Part shown: positions 36,440-45,023 of the stretch, one piece after another
How positions within the stretch are numbered: the first letter of the stretch is position 1
Layout of the letters: every line of letters begins with the position of its first letter
Assembly (NCBI RefSeq): GCF_016889765.1
Contig: NZ_CP069533.1
Span: 248,001 to 312,000, forward strand
Length of the DNA: 64,000 nucleotides
Direction: 5' to 3'
Origin: Corynebacterium minutissimum
GTDB taxonomy: Bacteria > Actinomycetota > Actinomycetes > Mycobacteriales > Mycobacteriaceae
Translations under genes and position numbers: made by a program
Notes under the pieces: model-generated
What the model saw: the letters and a program-made list of their open reading frames with translations, nothing else
What the model was told of the DNA's origin: nothing
Databases searched by the model: none

Positions 36440-37516
36440 GTGTTTGTTCAGATTGTCGCCCCGCCGGGCTCAGCCCATGCTGAACCGGCGGATTGTCTGC
36501 GAAGTTTCGTCTTTGACGCGAACCTTGCAGCCCAAGAAGCCAGCGGTGATCCGGCCGCAAGTGGCTCCCCGCGCCGCGTACTCCAACGCCTCCAAGGTTC
36601 GACGGAGTCCCGCACCCTGCTTTTTGGGTTGACCGATTCCGCGTTGGGTGAAGCAGGCGAGCTCGGGCTTCCTGTCATTTCCGCGGCGGAACCCAGCCCG
36701 GAGATAGATTTTGATGGATTCATCCATATTTCCTTACCGCTGCTGGAGGAAACCGAAAACGCCGATATCGAATGTGTTCTGTCGGCGGAACTCCTGCCCC
36801 TGCCCGGGGAGAAGCTGGAGCCAGATGCCCTCGAGGTGACGCGTGCTCTAGCACAGGAGGCCTTACGCTTGACCCGCCAGCTTGGTCGCCGCACCGCCCA
36901 GGTGGGCATGCTGTACCCGCCGGATGCGGACTATACCTACGATCCGATGTCGCAGGCCTACCTTGAGCTGGGTTTTAAGCGTAAGCACGCCGAGCATCAG
37001 CTGTATGTCGACATCAGGCCTACTCCCCCAGTGCTCGGCGCGCAGGTGTGGGCGGACTATGACATCCCAGAGGAGTTTCTCGATGACGTCCTCCGGCTGC
37101 TCACTGTCGCCTCCACCGATGCCATCTTTGGGGACTTAAGTGTGGAACCTATTGTCTGGACGCGCCAACGCCTCGCTGAGGCGCATGCACGGCTGCGCTC
37201 CCGCGGGGCGCACACGCTGCTCGTCGGGCTCATTGAGAACGGCAGCGTCGTCGCCCTTACGGAGTTTTCCCGGCATGGCGATGCTGACCCAGAGGTCTGC
37301 GAGTGGACGCTCACGGTCACCGACCGTGAACACCGTCGCCGCGGGCTCGCCACGCGTGCCAAACAGCATGCTCAGCATGCGGTGGCGCAGCACTGGCCCG
37401 ATGTGCGCCGCGCCTACTGCTCCGTCGCGGATGCCGATCCCGCCATGAATGCGTTATATGCGCGGCTAGGCGCACACGCTATTTCTGCCAGCAGCGCCTA
37501 CGAGCTGACCGTGTAG
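36440..37516 (+). CDS. GNAT-family N-acetyltransferase
   Basis: A 358-residue protein with two GNAT-like halves. The C-terminal one (about residues 220-358) is the better conserved, with LTVTDREHRRRGLATRAKQHA as the acetyl-CoA-binding motif A and a final NALYARLGA strand. The N-terminal half looks degenerate. The start is a GTG without a strong ribosome-binding site, 24 bases after the DUF349 stop. Substrate unknown; mycothiol synthase also has tandem GNAT domains, but I do not see enough identity to claim it. Its end overlaps the convergent oxidoreductase by 19 bases. Confidence 0.78.
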   Translation: MFVQIVAPPGSAHAEPADCLRSFVFDANLAAQEASGDPAASGSPRRVLQRLQGSTESRTLLFGLTDSALGEAGELGLPVISAAEPSPEIDFDGFIHISLPLLEETENADIECVLSAELLPLPGEKLEPDALEVTRALAQEALRLTRQLGRRTAQVGMLYPPDADYTYDPMSQAYLELGFKRKHAEHQLYVDIRPTPPVLGAQVWADYDIPEEFLDDVLRLLTVASTDAIFGDLSVEPIVWTRQRLAEAHARLRSRGAHTLLVGLIENGSVVALTEFSRHGDADPEVCEWTLTVTDREHRRRGLATRAKQHAQHAVAQHWPDVRRAYCSVADADPAMNALYARLGAHAISASSAYELTV

Positions 37517-38586
37517 AAGGGATAGTCGGTATAACCACGCTCACCGCCGGTGTAGAACGTGGACTCGTCCGGTGCGGCAACCGGCAGCTGCTCCTCCCAG
37601 CGACGCACGAGGTCCGGGTTAGAAATGACCAAACGGCCAACGGCCACAGCGTCTCCATGCTGCACGAGCGTTTCAGCTTCCGCATGCTGGGTCACGTGGC
37701 CAAAGCCCGAGTTGAGGATGATGCGGGTGCGCCCATTAGCGCGGGCACGGGAGCTGAGTTCGCTGATGAGCTCGCCCGTCGGGTCCGCATGCAGGAAGGA
37801 CACGTAGGCCAAGCCGAGGTCTGCGGTGGCGTCGAGAAGCCCGCCATACGTAGCGAGTACGTCATCGGCGTCCAGTTCCTCGATACCTTGAATGTTGTTC
37901 TGGGGTGAAAGGCGAAGAGCAACGCGATCTGCGCCAATCTCCTTTGCCGCCGCACGCACAATCTCCTCAACGAGCCGGTAGCGATTCTCCGGGGAGCCGC
38001 CGTAGGCGTCCTCGCGGTGATTCGAGTTTGGGGAAAGGAATTGGTGGAGAAGGTAGCCGTTCGCGCCATGAATCTCCACTCCGTCCAGTCCAGCGTCACT
38101 AGCGTTGCGCGCTGCGTGTCGGAATTGCTCGACGATGCCCGGCAGTTCAGAGCTGTCGAGCGCTCGGGGCACTGGGCACTCCTTCCGAGACTCAAAATCA
38201 CGCACTGCTGTGCCGGAGGCCAACGCTGATGGTGCGACAGGTTCAGCACCATCCTGCAAGCTCGCATGGGATAGGCGCCCGCCGTTCATGACCTGCATGA
38301 AGATGCGACCGCCGGCCTCGTGGACGGAATCCGCCACGCGACGCCAACCAGCAATCTGTTCTGGAGTTTCAATGCCCGCTTGGCCCGGGAAGGTACGGCA
38401 GCGCACCGCAGGGAAAACACCTTCCGTCACGATCAATCCCAGAGAAGCACGCTGTGAGTAGTAGGTCTCGTGCAACTGAGTGGGGATGCCATCACGACCA
38501 GCACGCGAACGAGTCAGCGCCGCCATAGTCATGCGGTTCGGCAGGGTTAGTCGTCCAAGGTCGAGTGGTTCAAAAAGCGTAGCCAT
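37498..38586 (-). CDS. Old-yellow-enzyme family alkene reductase
   Basis: FMN-dependent NAD(P)H oxidoreductase of the NemA/OYE class that reduces activated C=C bonds and some nitro compounds. The product has 362 residues from the ATG at 38586 (MATLFEPLDLGRLTLPNRM). FMN and substrate motifs are visible: HGANGYLLHQFLSPNSNHREDAYGG in part (GANGYLLHQFLSPNSNHR) and GDAVAVGRLVISNPDLVRRW at the phosphate-binding end. An in-frame extension to 38625 is possible. It converges on the GNAT gene. Confidence 0.9.
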   Translation of the reverse strand: MATLFEPLDLGRLTLPNRMTMAALTRSRAGRDGIPTQLHETYYSQRASLGLIVTEGVFPAVRCRTFPGQAGIETPEQIAGWRRVADSVHEAGGRIFMQVMNGGRLSHASLQDGAEPVAPSALASGTAVRDFESRKECPVPRALDSSELPGIVEQFRHAARNASDAGLDGVEIHGANGYLLHQFLSPNSNHREDAYGGSPENRYRLVEEIVRAAAKEIGADRVALRLSPQNNIQGIEELDADDVLATYGGLLDATADLGLAYVSFLHADPTGELISELSSRARANGRTRIILNSGFGHVTQHAEAETLVQHGDAVAVGRLVISNPDLVRRWEEQLPVAAPDESTFYTGGERGYTDYPFYTVSS

Positions 38587-38628
38587 GCCTTCCACAACGA
38601 GGGAAGACGAACAGCTATTCCACACGCC

Positions 38629-39270
38629 TTAGTTGTCGTCAGAGTCTTCCTGTTGACGGCGGTGGCGGGAGGCCGCTTGGGAGCGGCGGTTATCGATGAG
38701 CAGTGGATTCTCTTCGGCCGGCACATCTGTTGCGGCCTCCGATTGGAGAACACCTACGTGATCCAATTGTCCAGAAACCTCGCGCACGCGTTCAGCGGCT
38801 GCGAGCTGTTCTGGGCTGCGGCGAAGCGCCACTTGGCAGTAGACGATAAAGGCTATGAACGTAGACAGTGCGCCTACGTACATGCCGATTCGGGCTCCGT
38901 CAGCTGCGCTGTCGCGGTACCAGAACCCCCAGAGGTTCGCGAAAAAGGAAACCGTAGTCATCATCCAAGCGACGAGCGCTAGAGCGGTGCGCCGCGTCGC
39001 GATTGTGGCGGTCGTGAGCACTCCTACGCCGAGCAATGCCAGCCACGCGCTGATTGCCTCCACGAGCGAAATCTTAACTCCCTCGGAGGTCGTTCCCAGC
39101 ATGAGTGCCTCCCAACCACGAGCCTCACCGGCATAAGGAAGGAGCATATACGCTATCCACAACACCACGGAGACAATGAGCGCATAGCGGTGAGCACCGA
39201 GCTCGATAGTCTTGGCAGCACGGCGCTCAGCTGCAACGGCGTCCTGCACGGCATTTAGGTCATCACTCAT
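38629..39270 (-). CDS. Conserved membrane protein next to miaB (Rv2732c-like)
   Basis: A 213-residue protein with about four membrane spans (YALIVSVVLWIAYMLLP, AISAWLALLGVGVLTTATIA, ALALVAWMMTTVSFFANLWGF, IGMYVGALSTFIAFIVYCQVAL) and a polar C-terminal tail. The position directly downstream of miaB matches the actinobacterial Rv2732c-type gene. Function unknown. The ATG at 39270 (MSDDLNAVQDAV) is preferred to the earlier in-frame start at 39303, which would overlap miaB. Confidence 0.75.
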   Translation of the reverse strand: MSDDLNAVQDAVAAERRAAKTIELGAHRYALIVSVVLWIAYMLLPYAGEARGWEALMLGTTSEGVKISLVEAISAWLALLGVGVLTTATIATRRTALALVAWMMTTVSFFANLWGFWYRDSAADGARIGMYVGALSTFIAFIVYCQVALRRSPEQLAAAERVREVSGQLDHVGVLQSEAATDVPAEENPLLIDNRRSQAASRHRRQQEDSDDN

Positions 39271-39290
39271 GTACGTGGAGCCTACTCCCC

Positions 39291-40826
39291 CTAGCAACCA
39301 CACGCGTCGGCTGACGCGGCTGGGGCGCTAGGCTTGCCGACGCCCGGCAGACCCAACCCCACGCCAATCGGTGCGGTTGTAGGCGTTTGACCAGCAGCGG
39401 ACATGTCACCAGCCGTAGTGCGGCGATGCTCGGTTACTCCGGAATCGGCGACGAGGAAGAAGGAACCAGAGTCCGTTACTGTGGTGTGGACGACATCGCC
39501 AGCGCGAATGTCAGCAGAGATGTCCTTCCCCGTGGCGTCGACAGGCGCGAAGTGCACTAGGCGGCCATCGCGGGCACGGCCAGACATGCGGTGCGTTTCG
39601 TCGTTCTTGCGGCCGCCCCCGGCTTGGACCAGCAGCTCAACGTCCGTACCCACAAGCTTGGCATTCTCTTCCGCCTGAATGGAGTCTTGCAGGGCCACGA
39701 GGCGCTCGAAGCGCTCCTGGACAACCTCCTTGGGGATCTGATCCTCCATCTCGGCTGCCGGGGTGCCAGGGCGAGGCGAATACTGGAACGTAAAGGCGGA
39801 GGCGAAACGCGCGCGGCGCACCACGTCCATGGTGGCCTCGAAGTCCTCTTCAGTCTCCCCTGGGAAGCCCACAATAATATCGGTGGTGATGGCCGCATGC
39901 GGCATCTTCTCGCGCACCTCATCGAGGATCCCAAAGAACTTCTTCGTTCGGTAGGAGCGGCGCATATCTTTCAGCACCTTGTCCGAACCTGATTGCAGCG
40001 GCATGTGCAGCTGCGGACACACAGACGGGGTCTCCGCCATCGCATCAATAACGTCTGAGGTGAACTCCGCTGGATGCGGCGAGGTAAAGCGCAGACGCTC
40101 CAAGCCTTCAATTTTGCCCACTTCACGCAACAGCTTGGAGAAAGCAAAGCGATCACGTGGCATGTCCGGATCCGCGAAGTTTACGCCGTAGGCATTGACG
40201 TTTTGGCCCAGCAGGGTCACTTCAGATACACCCTGGTCCACGAGCGCCTGGACTTCAGCGAGGATGTCGCCGGGGCGACGGTCCTCTTCCTTGCCGCGCA
40301 GAGAAGGCACGATGCAGAAGGTACAGGTGTTGTTACAGCCCACCGATACCGAAACCCAGCCGGCATAGGCGGATTCTCGTTTGGCAGGCAAGACGGAGGG
40401 AAAGGCCTCGAGGGAGTCAACGATCTCCACCTGGGCCTCATCATTGTGACGGGCACGCTCCAGCAGGGTCGGCAGGGCCGCCATGTTGTGGGTGCCAAAG
40501 ACAGCGTCCACCCACGGTGCGTGATCGAGGACAGTGTCCTTATCTTTCTGCGCCAAGCAGCCACCGACGGCAATTTGCATGCCGGGGTGGTTCTCCTTGG
40601 TCTTCTTCAACGCGCCTAGTGTTCCATACAAGCGCTTATCAGCGTTTTCACGGACCGCGCAGGTGTTGAATACGACAAGATCGGGTTCGACGTCAACAGG
40701 TGCGGCGATGTAGCCGGCCTCTTCGAGAAGGCCGGAAATGCGCTCGGAATCATGCACGTTCATCTGGCAGCCAAAGGTGCGCACCTCATAGGTGCGGGGC
40801 TGGTGTTCAGTTACAGGGGTGCTCAC
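39291..40826 (-). CDS. miaB: tRNA-2-methylthio-N6-dimethylallyladenosine synthase MiaB
   Basis: Radical-SAM methylthiotransferase acting on i6A37 made by MiaA. The product has 511 residues from the GTG at 40826. The N-terminal UPF0004 domain holds the auxiliary-cluster cysteines (TFGCQMN, FNTCAVREN, GGCLAQKD); the radical-SAM motif CNNTCTFC follows; a TRAM domain lies near residues 405-475. The C-terminus has an unusual Pro/Ala tail ending ACGC. A TAGAAT box 9 bases before the GTG suggests a leaderless mRNA. A further upstream extension is not credible. Confidence 0.95.
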   Translation of the reverse strand: MSTPVTEHQPRTYEVRTFGCQMNVHDSERISGLLEEAGYIAAPVDVEPDLVVFNTCAVRENADKRLYGTLGALKKTKENHPGMQIAVGGCLAQKDKDTVLDHAPWVDAVFGTHNMAALPTLLERARHNDEAQVEIVDSLEAFPSVLPAKRESAYAGWVSVSVGCNNTCTFCIVPSLRGKEEDRRPGDILAEVQALVDQGVSEVTLLGQNVNAYGVNFADPDMPRDRFAFSKLLREVGKIEGLERLRFTSPHPAEFTSDVIDAMAETPSVCPQLHMPLQSGSDKVLKDMRRSYRTKKFFGILDEVREKMPHAAITTDIIVGFPGETEEDFEATMDVVRRARFASAFTFQYSPRPGTPAAEMEDQIPKEVVQERFERLVALQDSIQAEENAKLVGTDVELLVQAGGGRKNDETHRMSGRARDGRLVHFAPVDATGKDISADIRAGDVVHTTVTDSGSFFLVADSGVTEHRRTTAGDMSAAGQTPTTAPIGVGLGLPGVGKPSAPAASADACGC

Positions 40827-40979
40827 GTGGGGACATTCTAACGGCCACGTCCCACTACTCCTAATGCCTCGCACAGCCCCAAGCGTTATGCATTCGTTAC
40901 CTAAAGGACCACCATCCCCTATCTCCACACCCTATTCTTCTACCTATGATCCAGTTCACTTTCACTAAGGGGGTGTGGC

Positions 40980-41729
40980 ATGCCTGACACGCGGCGTCCC
41001 ATGATTGAAATCTCCGGAGTCAACAAATACTTCGACGATTACCACGCTCTCCGCGATATCAACTTGGAGATCGACCGCGGAGAGGTGGTCGTCGTCCTCG
41101 GCCCCTCCGGTTCGGGAAAATCCACGCTCTGTCGCACGATCAACCGCCTCGAAACCATCGAGGAAGGGAGCATCTCTATCGACAGCACCCAGCTCCCAGA
41201 AGAAGGCCGTGAGCTAGCCAAGCTGCGCGCCGACGTGGGCATGGTCTTCCAGCAGTTCAATCTCTTTCCACACAAGACCATCAAGGACAACGTCACCTTG
41301 GGGCCGATCAAGGTTCGCAAGATGAAGAAGTCGGAGGCTGAGGACCTCGCCATGCAGCTGCTGGAACGCGTGGGTATTGCCAATCAGGCAGAGAAATACC
41401 CTGCCCAGCTTTCTGGTGGCCAGCAGCAACGCGTGGCTATTGCACGCGCTTTGGCCATGCGCCCCAAGGTCATGTTGTTCGACGAACCTACGTCCGCGCT
41501 GGACCCAGAAATGGTCAATGAGGTCCTCGACGTCATGACTGACCTCGCTAAGGAAGGCATGACCATGGTCGTGGTCACCCACGAAATGGGCTTCGCGCGC
41601 CGGGCTGCTGACCGCATCCTCTTCATGGCGGACGGCAGCATCGTCGAAGATACCGACCCTGAATCTTTCTTCACCAACCCGCAGTCGGATCGCGCCAAGG
41701 ACTTCCTCGGCAAGATTCTTCAGCACTGA
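40980..41729 (+). CDS. gluA: Glutamate ABC transporter ATP-binding protein GluA
   Basis: ATPase of the GluABCD high-affinity glutamate importer. It has 249 residues: Walker A GPSGSGKSTL (with the preceding VVVVL), signature LSGGQQQRVAIARALAM, Walker B VMLFDEPTSALDPE, and H-loop VTHEMGF. It is very close to what I recall of the C. glutamicum GluA sequence. Upstream a -10 TATGAT (40945-40950) and an AAGGGGG ribosome-binding site are visible. It opens the gluABCD operon; an AmtR (nitrogen) operator was sought but not convincing. Confidence 0.96.
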   Translation: MPDTRRPMIEISGVNKYFDDYHALRDINLEIDRGEVVVVLGPSGSGKSTLCRTINRLETIEEGSISIDSTQLPEEGRELAKLRADVGMVFQQFNLFPHKTIKDNVTLGPIKVRKMKKSEAEDLAMQLLERVGIANQAEKYPAQLSGGQQQRVAIARALAMRPKVMLFDEPTSALDPEMVNEVLDVMTDLAKEGMTMVVVTHEMGFARRAADRILFMADGSIVEDTDPESFFTNPQSDRAKDFLGKILQH

Positions 41730-41789
41730 CCGTCACTACCTCCACTACCCCACACAACTTTCCATCTCACTCTATTCAAGGAGAATCTC

Positions 41790-42677
41790 ATGTCCCGCAC
41801 CTTTACCCGCGTCACCGCCACTGTTGCTGCCCTCGCTGCTTCGAGCTCACTGCTCGTTGCCTGTGGTGGCGATTCCGCTGATTCCGCCGGTGGCGGCGAA
41901 GGCCTGCTTGCACACATCGAGGCAGGTAACGTCACGCTCGGAACCAAGTTCGACCAGCCAGGTTTGGGCCTGCGCGAGGGCGATGGCTCCATGACCGGTC
42001 TCGATGTGGACATCGCGACCTATGTGGTAAACCACATCGCCGAGGCCAATGGCTGGGAAGAGCCAGAGATCGAATGGCGTGAGACGCCGTCTGCGCAGCG
42101 TGAGACCCTCATTGAGAACGGTGAGGTCGACCTCATCACCGCCACGTATTCCATCAATGCCTCACGCGCCGAAAAGGTCAACTTCGCAGGCCCTTACCTC
42201 GTTACGCACCAGGCACTGCTTACCCAGGAAGACAACTCGGACATCACCGGTCTTGACGGCCTCGACGGCAAGATTCTCTGCTCAGTAACCGGCTCGACTC
42301 CAGCCCAGAAAGTCAAGGAAGCTCTCCCCAGCGTTCAGCTGCAAGAGTACGACACCTACTCCTCCTGTGTGGAGGCTCTAAGCCAGGGCAACGTGGACGC
42401 CATGACGACGGATGCCACGATTCTCAATGGTTACGCGGCTCAGAACCCGGGCAAGTTCAAGGTGGTGGAGCTGGACAAGGACGGCAAGCCGTTCACTGAT
42501 GAATACTACGGTGCGGGTCTAAAGAAGGACGACCAGGAAGCTACCGACGCCGTCAATAAGGCATTGGAGGAGCTGCATTCCTCCGGTGAATTCGACAAGC
42601 TCGTGTCGAAGAACTTGGACAAGGGCGAGGGTATCGACGAAGCCACCATCGGTGACCTTTCCTTCCTCGAATCCTAA
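41790..42677 (+). CDS. gluB: Glutamate-binding lipoprotein GluB
   Basis: Extracytoplasmic solute-binding protein of the glutamate importer, 295 residues. It has a lipoprotein signal peptide with lipobox LVAC (Cys25), followed by the periplasmic-binding-protein family 3 fold (LGTKFDQPGLGLREGDGSM; DLITATYSINASRAEKVNFAGPY split over its ligand site). An AAGGAGAA ribosome-binding site precedes the ATG, 60 bases after gluA. A strong hairpin lies between gluB and gluC and probably gives gluB more transcript than the permease genes. Confidence 0.95.
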   Translation: MSRTFTRVTATVAALAASSSLLVACGGDSADSAGGGEGLLAHIEAGNVTLGTKFDQPGLGLREGDGSMTGLDVDIATYVVNHIAEANGWEEPEIEWRETPSAQRETLIENGEVDLITATYSINASRAEKVNFAGPYLVTHQALLTQEDNSDITGLDGLDGKILCSVTGSTPAQKVKEALPSVQLQEYDTYSSCVEALSQGNVDAMTTDATILNGYAAQNPGKFKVVELDKDGKPFTDEYYGAGLKKDDQEATDAVNKALEELHSSGEFDKLVSKNLDKGEGIDEATIGDLSFLES

Positions 42678-42703
42678 GCACTAGTCACTTACGCCTTCCC
42701 GTA

Positions 42704-42739
42704 GTCTGCGCCGAGGCCACTCTGTTCCTCGGCGCAGAC
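42704..42739 (+). repeat. gluB-gluC intercistronic hairpin
   Basis: Perfect 13-bp inverted repeat GTCTGCGCCGAGG (42704-42716) and CCTCGGCGCAGAC (42727-42739) with a 10-nt loop and no T-run. Such hairpins after the binding-protein gene commonly stabilise its mRNA or partly stop transcription; function here is inferred from position. Confidence 0.7.
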
Positions 42740-42758
42740 GTATTCCTAGGAGAATCTT

Positions 42759-43445
42759 ATGGACTCCATGTGGGCTGCTCTTGGCCCTAATCTTTGGCCG
42801 GCCTTTTGGCTCACCATCCAACTGACTTTCTGGTCCGCCATTGGCGCGATGATTCTGGGCACCATTCTCACCGCAATGCGTGTCTCCCCGGTCAGCATTT
42901 TGCGGTGGATTGCCACTACATACATCACAATGGTGCGCAATACCCCACTCACGCTCATTATTCTGTTCTGTTCTTTTGGTCTTTACCAAAACCTGGGCTT
43001 AGCGCTGGCAAGTAGGGATTCTTCGACATTCCTTGTGGACAATAACTTCCGCCTCGCCATCTTGGGCTTCATCCTCTACACCTCAGCTTTCGTAGCGGAG
43101 TCGCTGCGCTCCGGCATCAACACCGTGGACTTTGGTCAGGCTGAGGCAGCTCGTTCATTGGGCCTAAGCTTTACACAGACGTTCAGCACCATCATTTTCC
43201 CGCAAGCGGTCCGCGCAGCGATTGTCCCACTGGGCAACACGCTTATCGCGCTCACTAAGAACACAACTATCGCCTCAGTGATTGGCGTAGCCGAAGCGTC
43301 ACTGCTCATGAAGTCCACGATTGAGATGCATGCGAGCCAGCTGTTCCTCATCTTCTTCATCTTCGCGGTCGGCTTTATCCTCCTCACCCTGCCCATGGGA
43401 CTGGGGCTGGGCAAGCTTTCTGAGACTCTGGCGGTGAAGAAATAA
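42759..43445 (+). CDS. gluC: Glutamate ABC transporter permease GluC
   Basis: Membrane subunit of the glutamate importer, 228 residues with about five spans. The His/Glu/Gln/Met-type permease family is shown by EAARSLGLSFTQTFSTIIFPQAVR, the EAA loop that contacts GluA. The ATG has TAGGAGAA upstream. Its stop overlaps the gluD start by one base (TAATG), so the two are translationally coupled. Confidence 0.94.
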   Translation: MDSMWAALGPNLWPAFWLTIQLTFWSAIGAMILGTILTAMRVSPVSILRWIATTYITMVRNTPLTLIILFCSFGLYQNLGLALASRDSSTFLVDNNFRLAILGFILYTSAFVAESLRSGINTVDFGQAEAARSLGLSFTQTFSTIIFPQAVRAAIVPLGNTLIALTKNTTIASVIGVAEASLLMKSTIEMHASQLFLIFFIFAVGFILLTLPMGLGLGKLSETLAVKK

Positions 43446-44383
43446 TGTCTGTACGTGCAACAGTGCTTTACGACGCCCCTGGTCCCAAAGGCAAGCGTCG
43501 CAACCTCATCTACACCATTATCACCTTCGTACTTTCTGCAGCGGTTCTTTATTGGGTGCTGTCCACCCTGCATGAGCGTGGCCAGCTCGCGTCCGAGTTA
43601 TGGTCCCCGTTTCTCAATAGTCAGACGTGGACGACGTACCTTATCCCTGGCTTACGAGGAACTATCTTCTCCGCAGTGGCCTCGATCATTTTCGCCATCA
43701 TCTTCGGCGTGATTTTCGGGCTCGGCCGCTTGAGTGAAAACGTCATCATCCGCACTGTGTGTGGTGTGGTCGTCGAATTCTTCCGCGCCATTCCCGTGCT
43801 GTTGCTCATGATTTTTGCCTACCAGCTTTCTGCCATTTACGACGTCGTGCCGTCTAAGCACCTAGCATTCAGCGCCGTAGTCTTTGCCCTGACTCTGTAC
43901 AACGGCTCGGTGGTGGCAGAGATTCTTCGCTCGGGCATTAAGTCCCTGCCCAAGGGCCAAACGGAGGCTGCCCGCGCACTAGGCCTTTCGCACAACCAAA
44001 CGATGTTCACCATCCTGCTCCCGCAGGCCGTGGCCGCTATGCTGCCGGCATTGATTTCGCAGATGATCATCGCGCTCAAGGACTCTGCCTTGGGCTACCA
44101 GATTGGCTACGTCGAGGTGGTGCGCTCCGGTATCCAATCGGCGTCCTATAACAAGAACTACCTAGCCTCGCTCGTTGTCGTCGCCATCATCATGATTCTC
44201 ATCAACTGGGGGCTCAGCCTTCTGGCCGAGCGCATCGAGCGCCAGCTGCGCGCTGGTCGTGCCCGCAAAAACATTGTGGCGAAGGTCCCTGAGCAGCCGG
44301 ACCAAGGCCTCGATACCAAGGACAACGTCAACGTGGACTGGCACTCGAAGGGTTACACGGAAATCCGCAACCCCGCCGAGTAA
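43445..44383 (+). CDS. gluD: Glutamate ABC transporter permease GluD
   Basis: Second membrane subunit of the glutamate importer, 312 residues, with a longer N-terminus than GluC and about five to six spans. The EAA loop is EAARALGLSHNQTMFTILLPQAV. The C-terminal ~50 residues after the last span are polar (KNIVAKVPEQPDQGLD). It starts within the gluC stop codon. It converges on recX, 34 bases apart, with no clear terminator between them. Confidence 0.94.
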   Translation: MSVRATVLYDAPGPKGKRRNLIYTIITFVLSAAVLYWVLSTLHERGQLASELWSPFLNSQTWTTYLIPGLRGTIFSAVASIIFAIIFGVIFGLGRLSENVIIRTVCGVVVEFFRAIPVLLLMIFAYQLSAIYDVVPSKHLAFSAVVFALTLYNGSVVAEILRSGIKSLPKGQTEAARALGLSHNQTMFTILLPQAVAAMLPALISQMIIALKDSALGYQIGYVEVVRSGIQSASYNKNYLASLVVVAIIMILINWGLSLLAERIERQLRAGRARKNIVAKVPEQPDQGLDTKDNVNVDWHSKGYTEIRNPAE

Positions 44384-44417
44384 ACCTGTTGTTCTACAGC
44401 AGTTAGCGGGGTGCGGC

Positions 44418-45011
44418 TCAGGTCAGTTCAGCGATGCGGGCATCCAACGCCTCGATGGATATCCGCATCGTCAGGCTGTGGCTGTAGCCGCGGCGTGCCA
44501 GCGTCCCCACTATTCGTCTGAGGAACTTTTCGCGCTCATGCCGGTCCGCAGGCACCTTCTTGAGCGTCCGCGCCTTCTTCTCCGCCACCTTGCGGGCAAT
44601 TGCTTCTTCCGATTCCTCGGTGATGTGTTCCAAAGCCACCGCACGGTCAGCAGCATCGACGCCTTTATCCTTGAGCTCCATGTTCAAGGCGCGTGCAGAT
44701 TTACCACGACGCACATGCCGTTGACGTACCCACTCGCGTGCGAAGCTCTCGTCATTAATAAGGCCCACACCCGCAAGATCATCAAGGACCGCATCGATAA
44801 CATCCGGCTCGAACTCTGCCGCAAGGAGGCGTTCGCGTAGTTCTTCGCGCGAACGCGCCCGCTGGTCAAGAAGCCGTAGTGCTCGGGAGCGCACTGAGGC
44901 CTTTGCCTCCTCGGCCTCGGCATCAATGAGCTGTCCGCCCGCAGCACCCGATTCATAGTCTTCGAGTGCTTGGCGCAGCTTCTCTATCTTCTCCAGTGAG
45001 GGTTGGACCAT
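44418..45011 (-). CDS. recX: Recombination regulatory protein RecX
   Basis: Modulator that binds RecA filaments and limits their activity. The 197-residue helical protein has the three-helix repeats typical of RecX (RALRLLDQRARSREELRERLL; ARKVAEKKARTLKKVPADRHE). It starts 12 bases after the recA stop on the same strand. A GGAG lies against the ATG, so translation may depend on recA read-through. The N-terminal ~50 residues before the first repeat are acidic and less conserved. Confidence 0.93.
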   Translation of the reverse strand: MVQPSLEKIEKLRQALEDYESGAAGGQLIDAEAEEAKASVRSRALRLLDQRARSREELRERLLAAEFEPDVIDAVLDDLAGVGLINDESFAREWVRQRHVRRGKSARALNMELKDKGVDAADRAVALEHITEESEEAIARKVAEKKARTLKKVPADRHEREKFLRRIVGTLARRGYSHSLTMRISIEALDARIAELT

Positions 45012-45023
45012 CTCCGACGCGGC

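Noticed and set aside
40921..40980. AmtR operator upstream of gluA
   Set aside because: CTATTCTTCTACCTATG lacks the ATAG right half at the required spacing.
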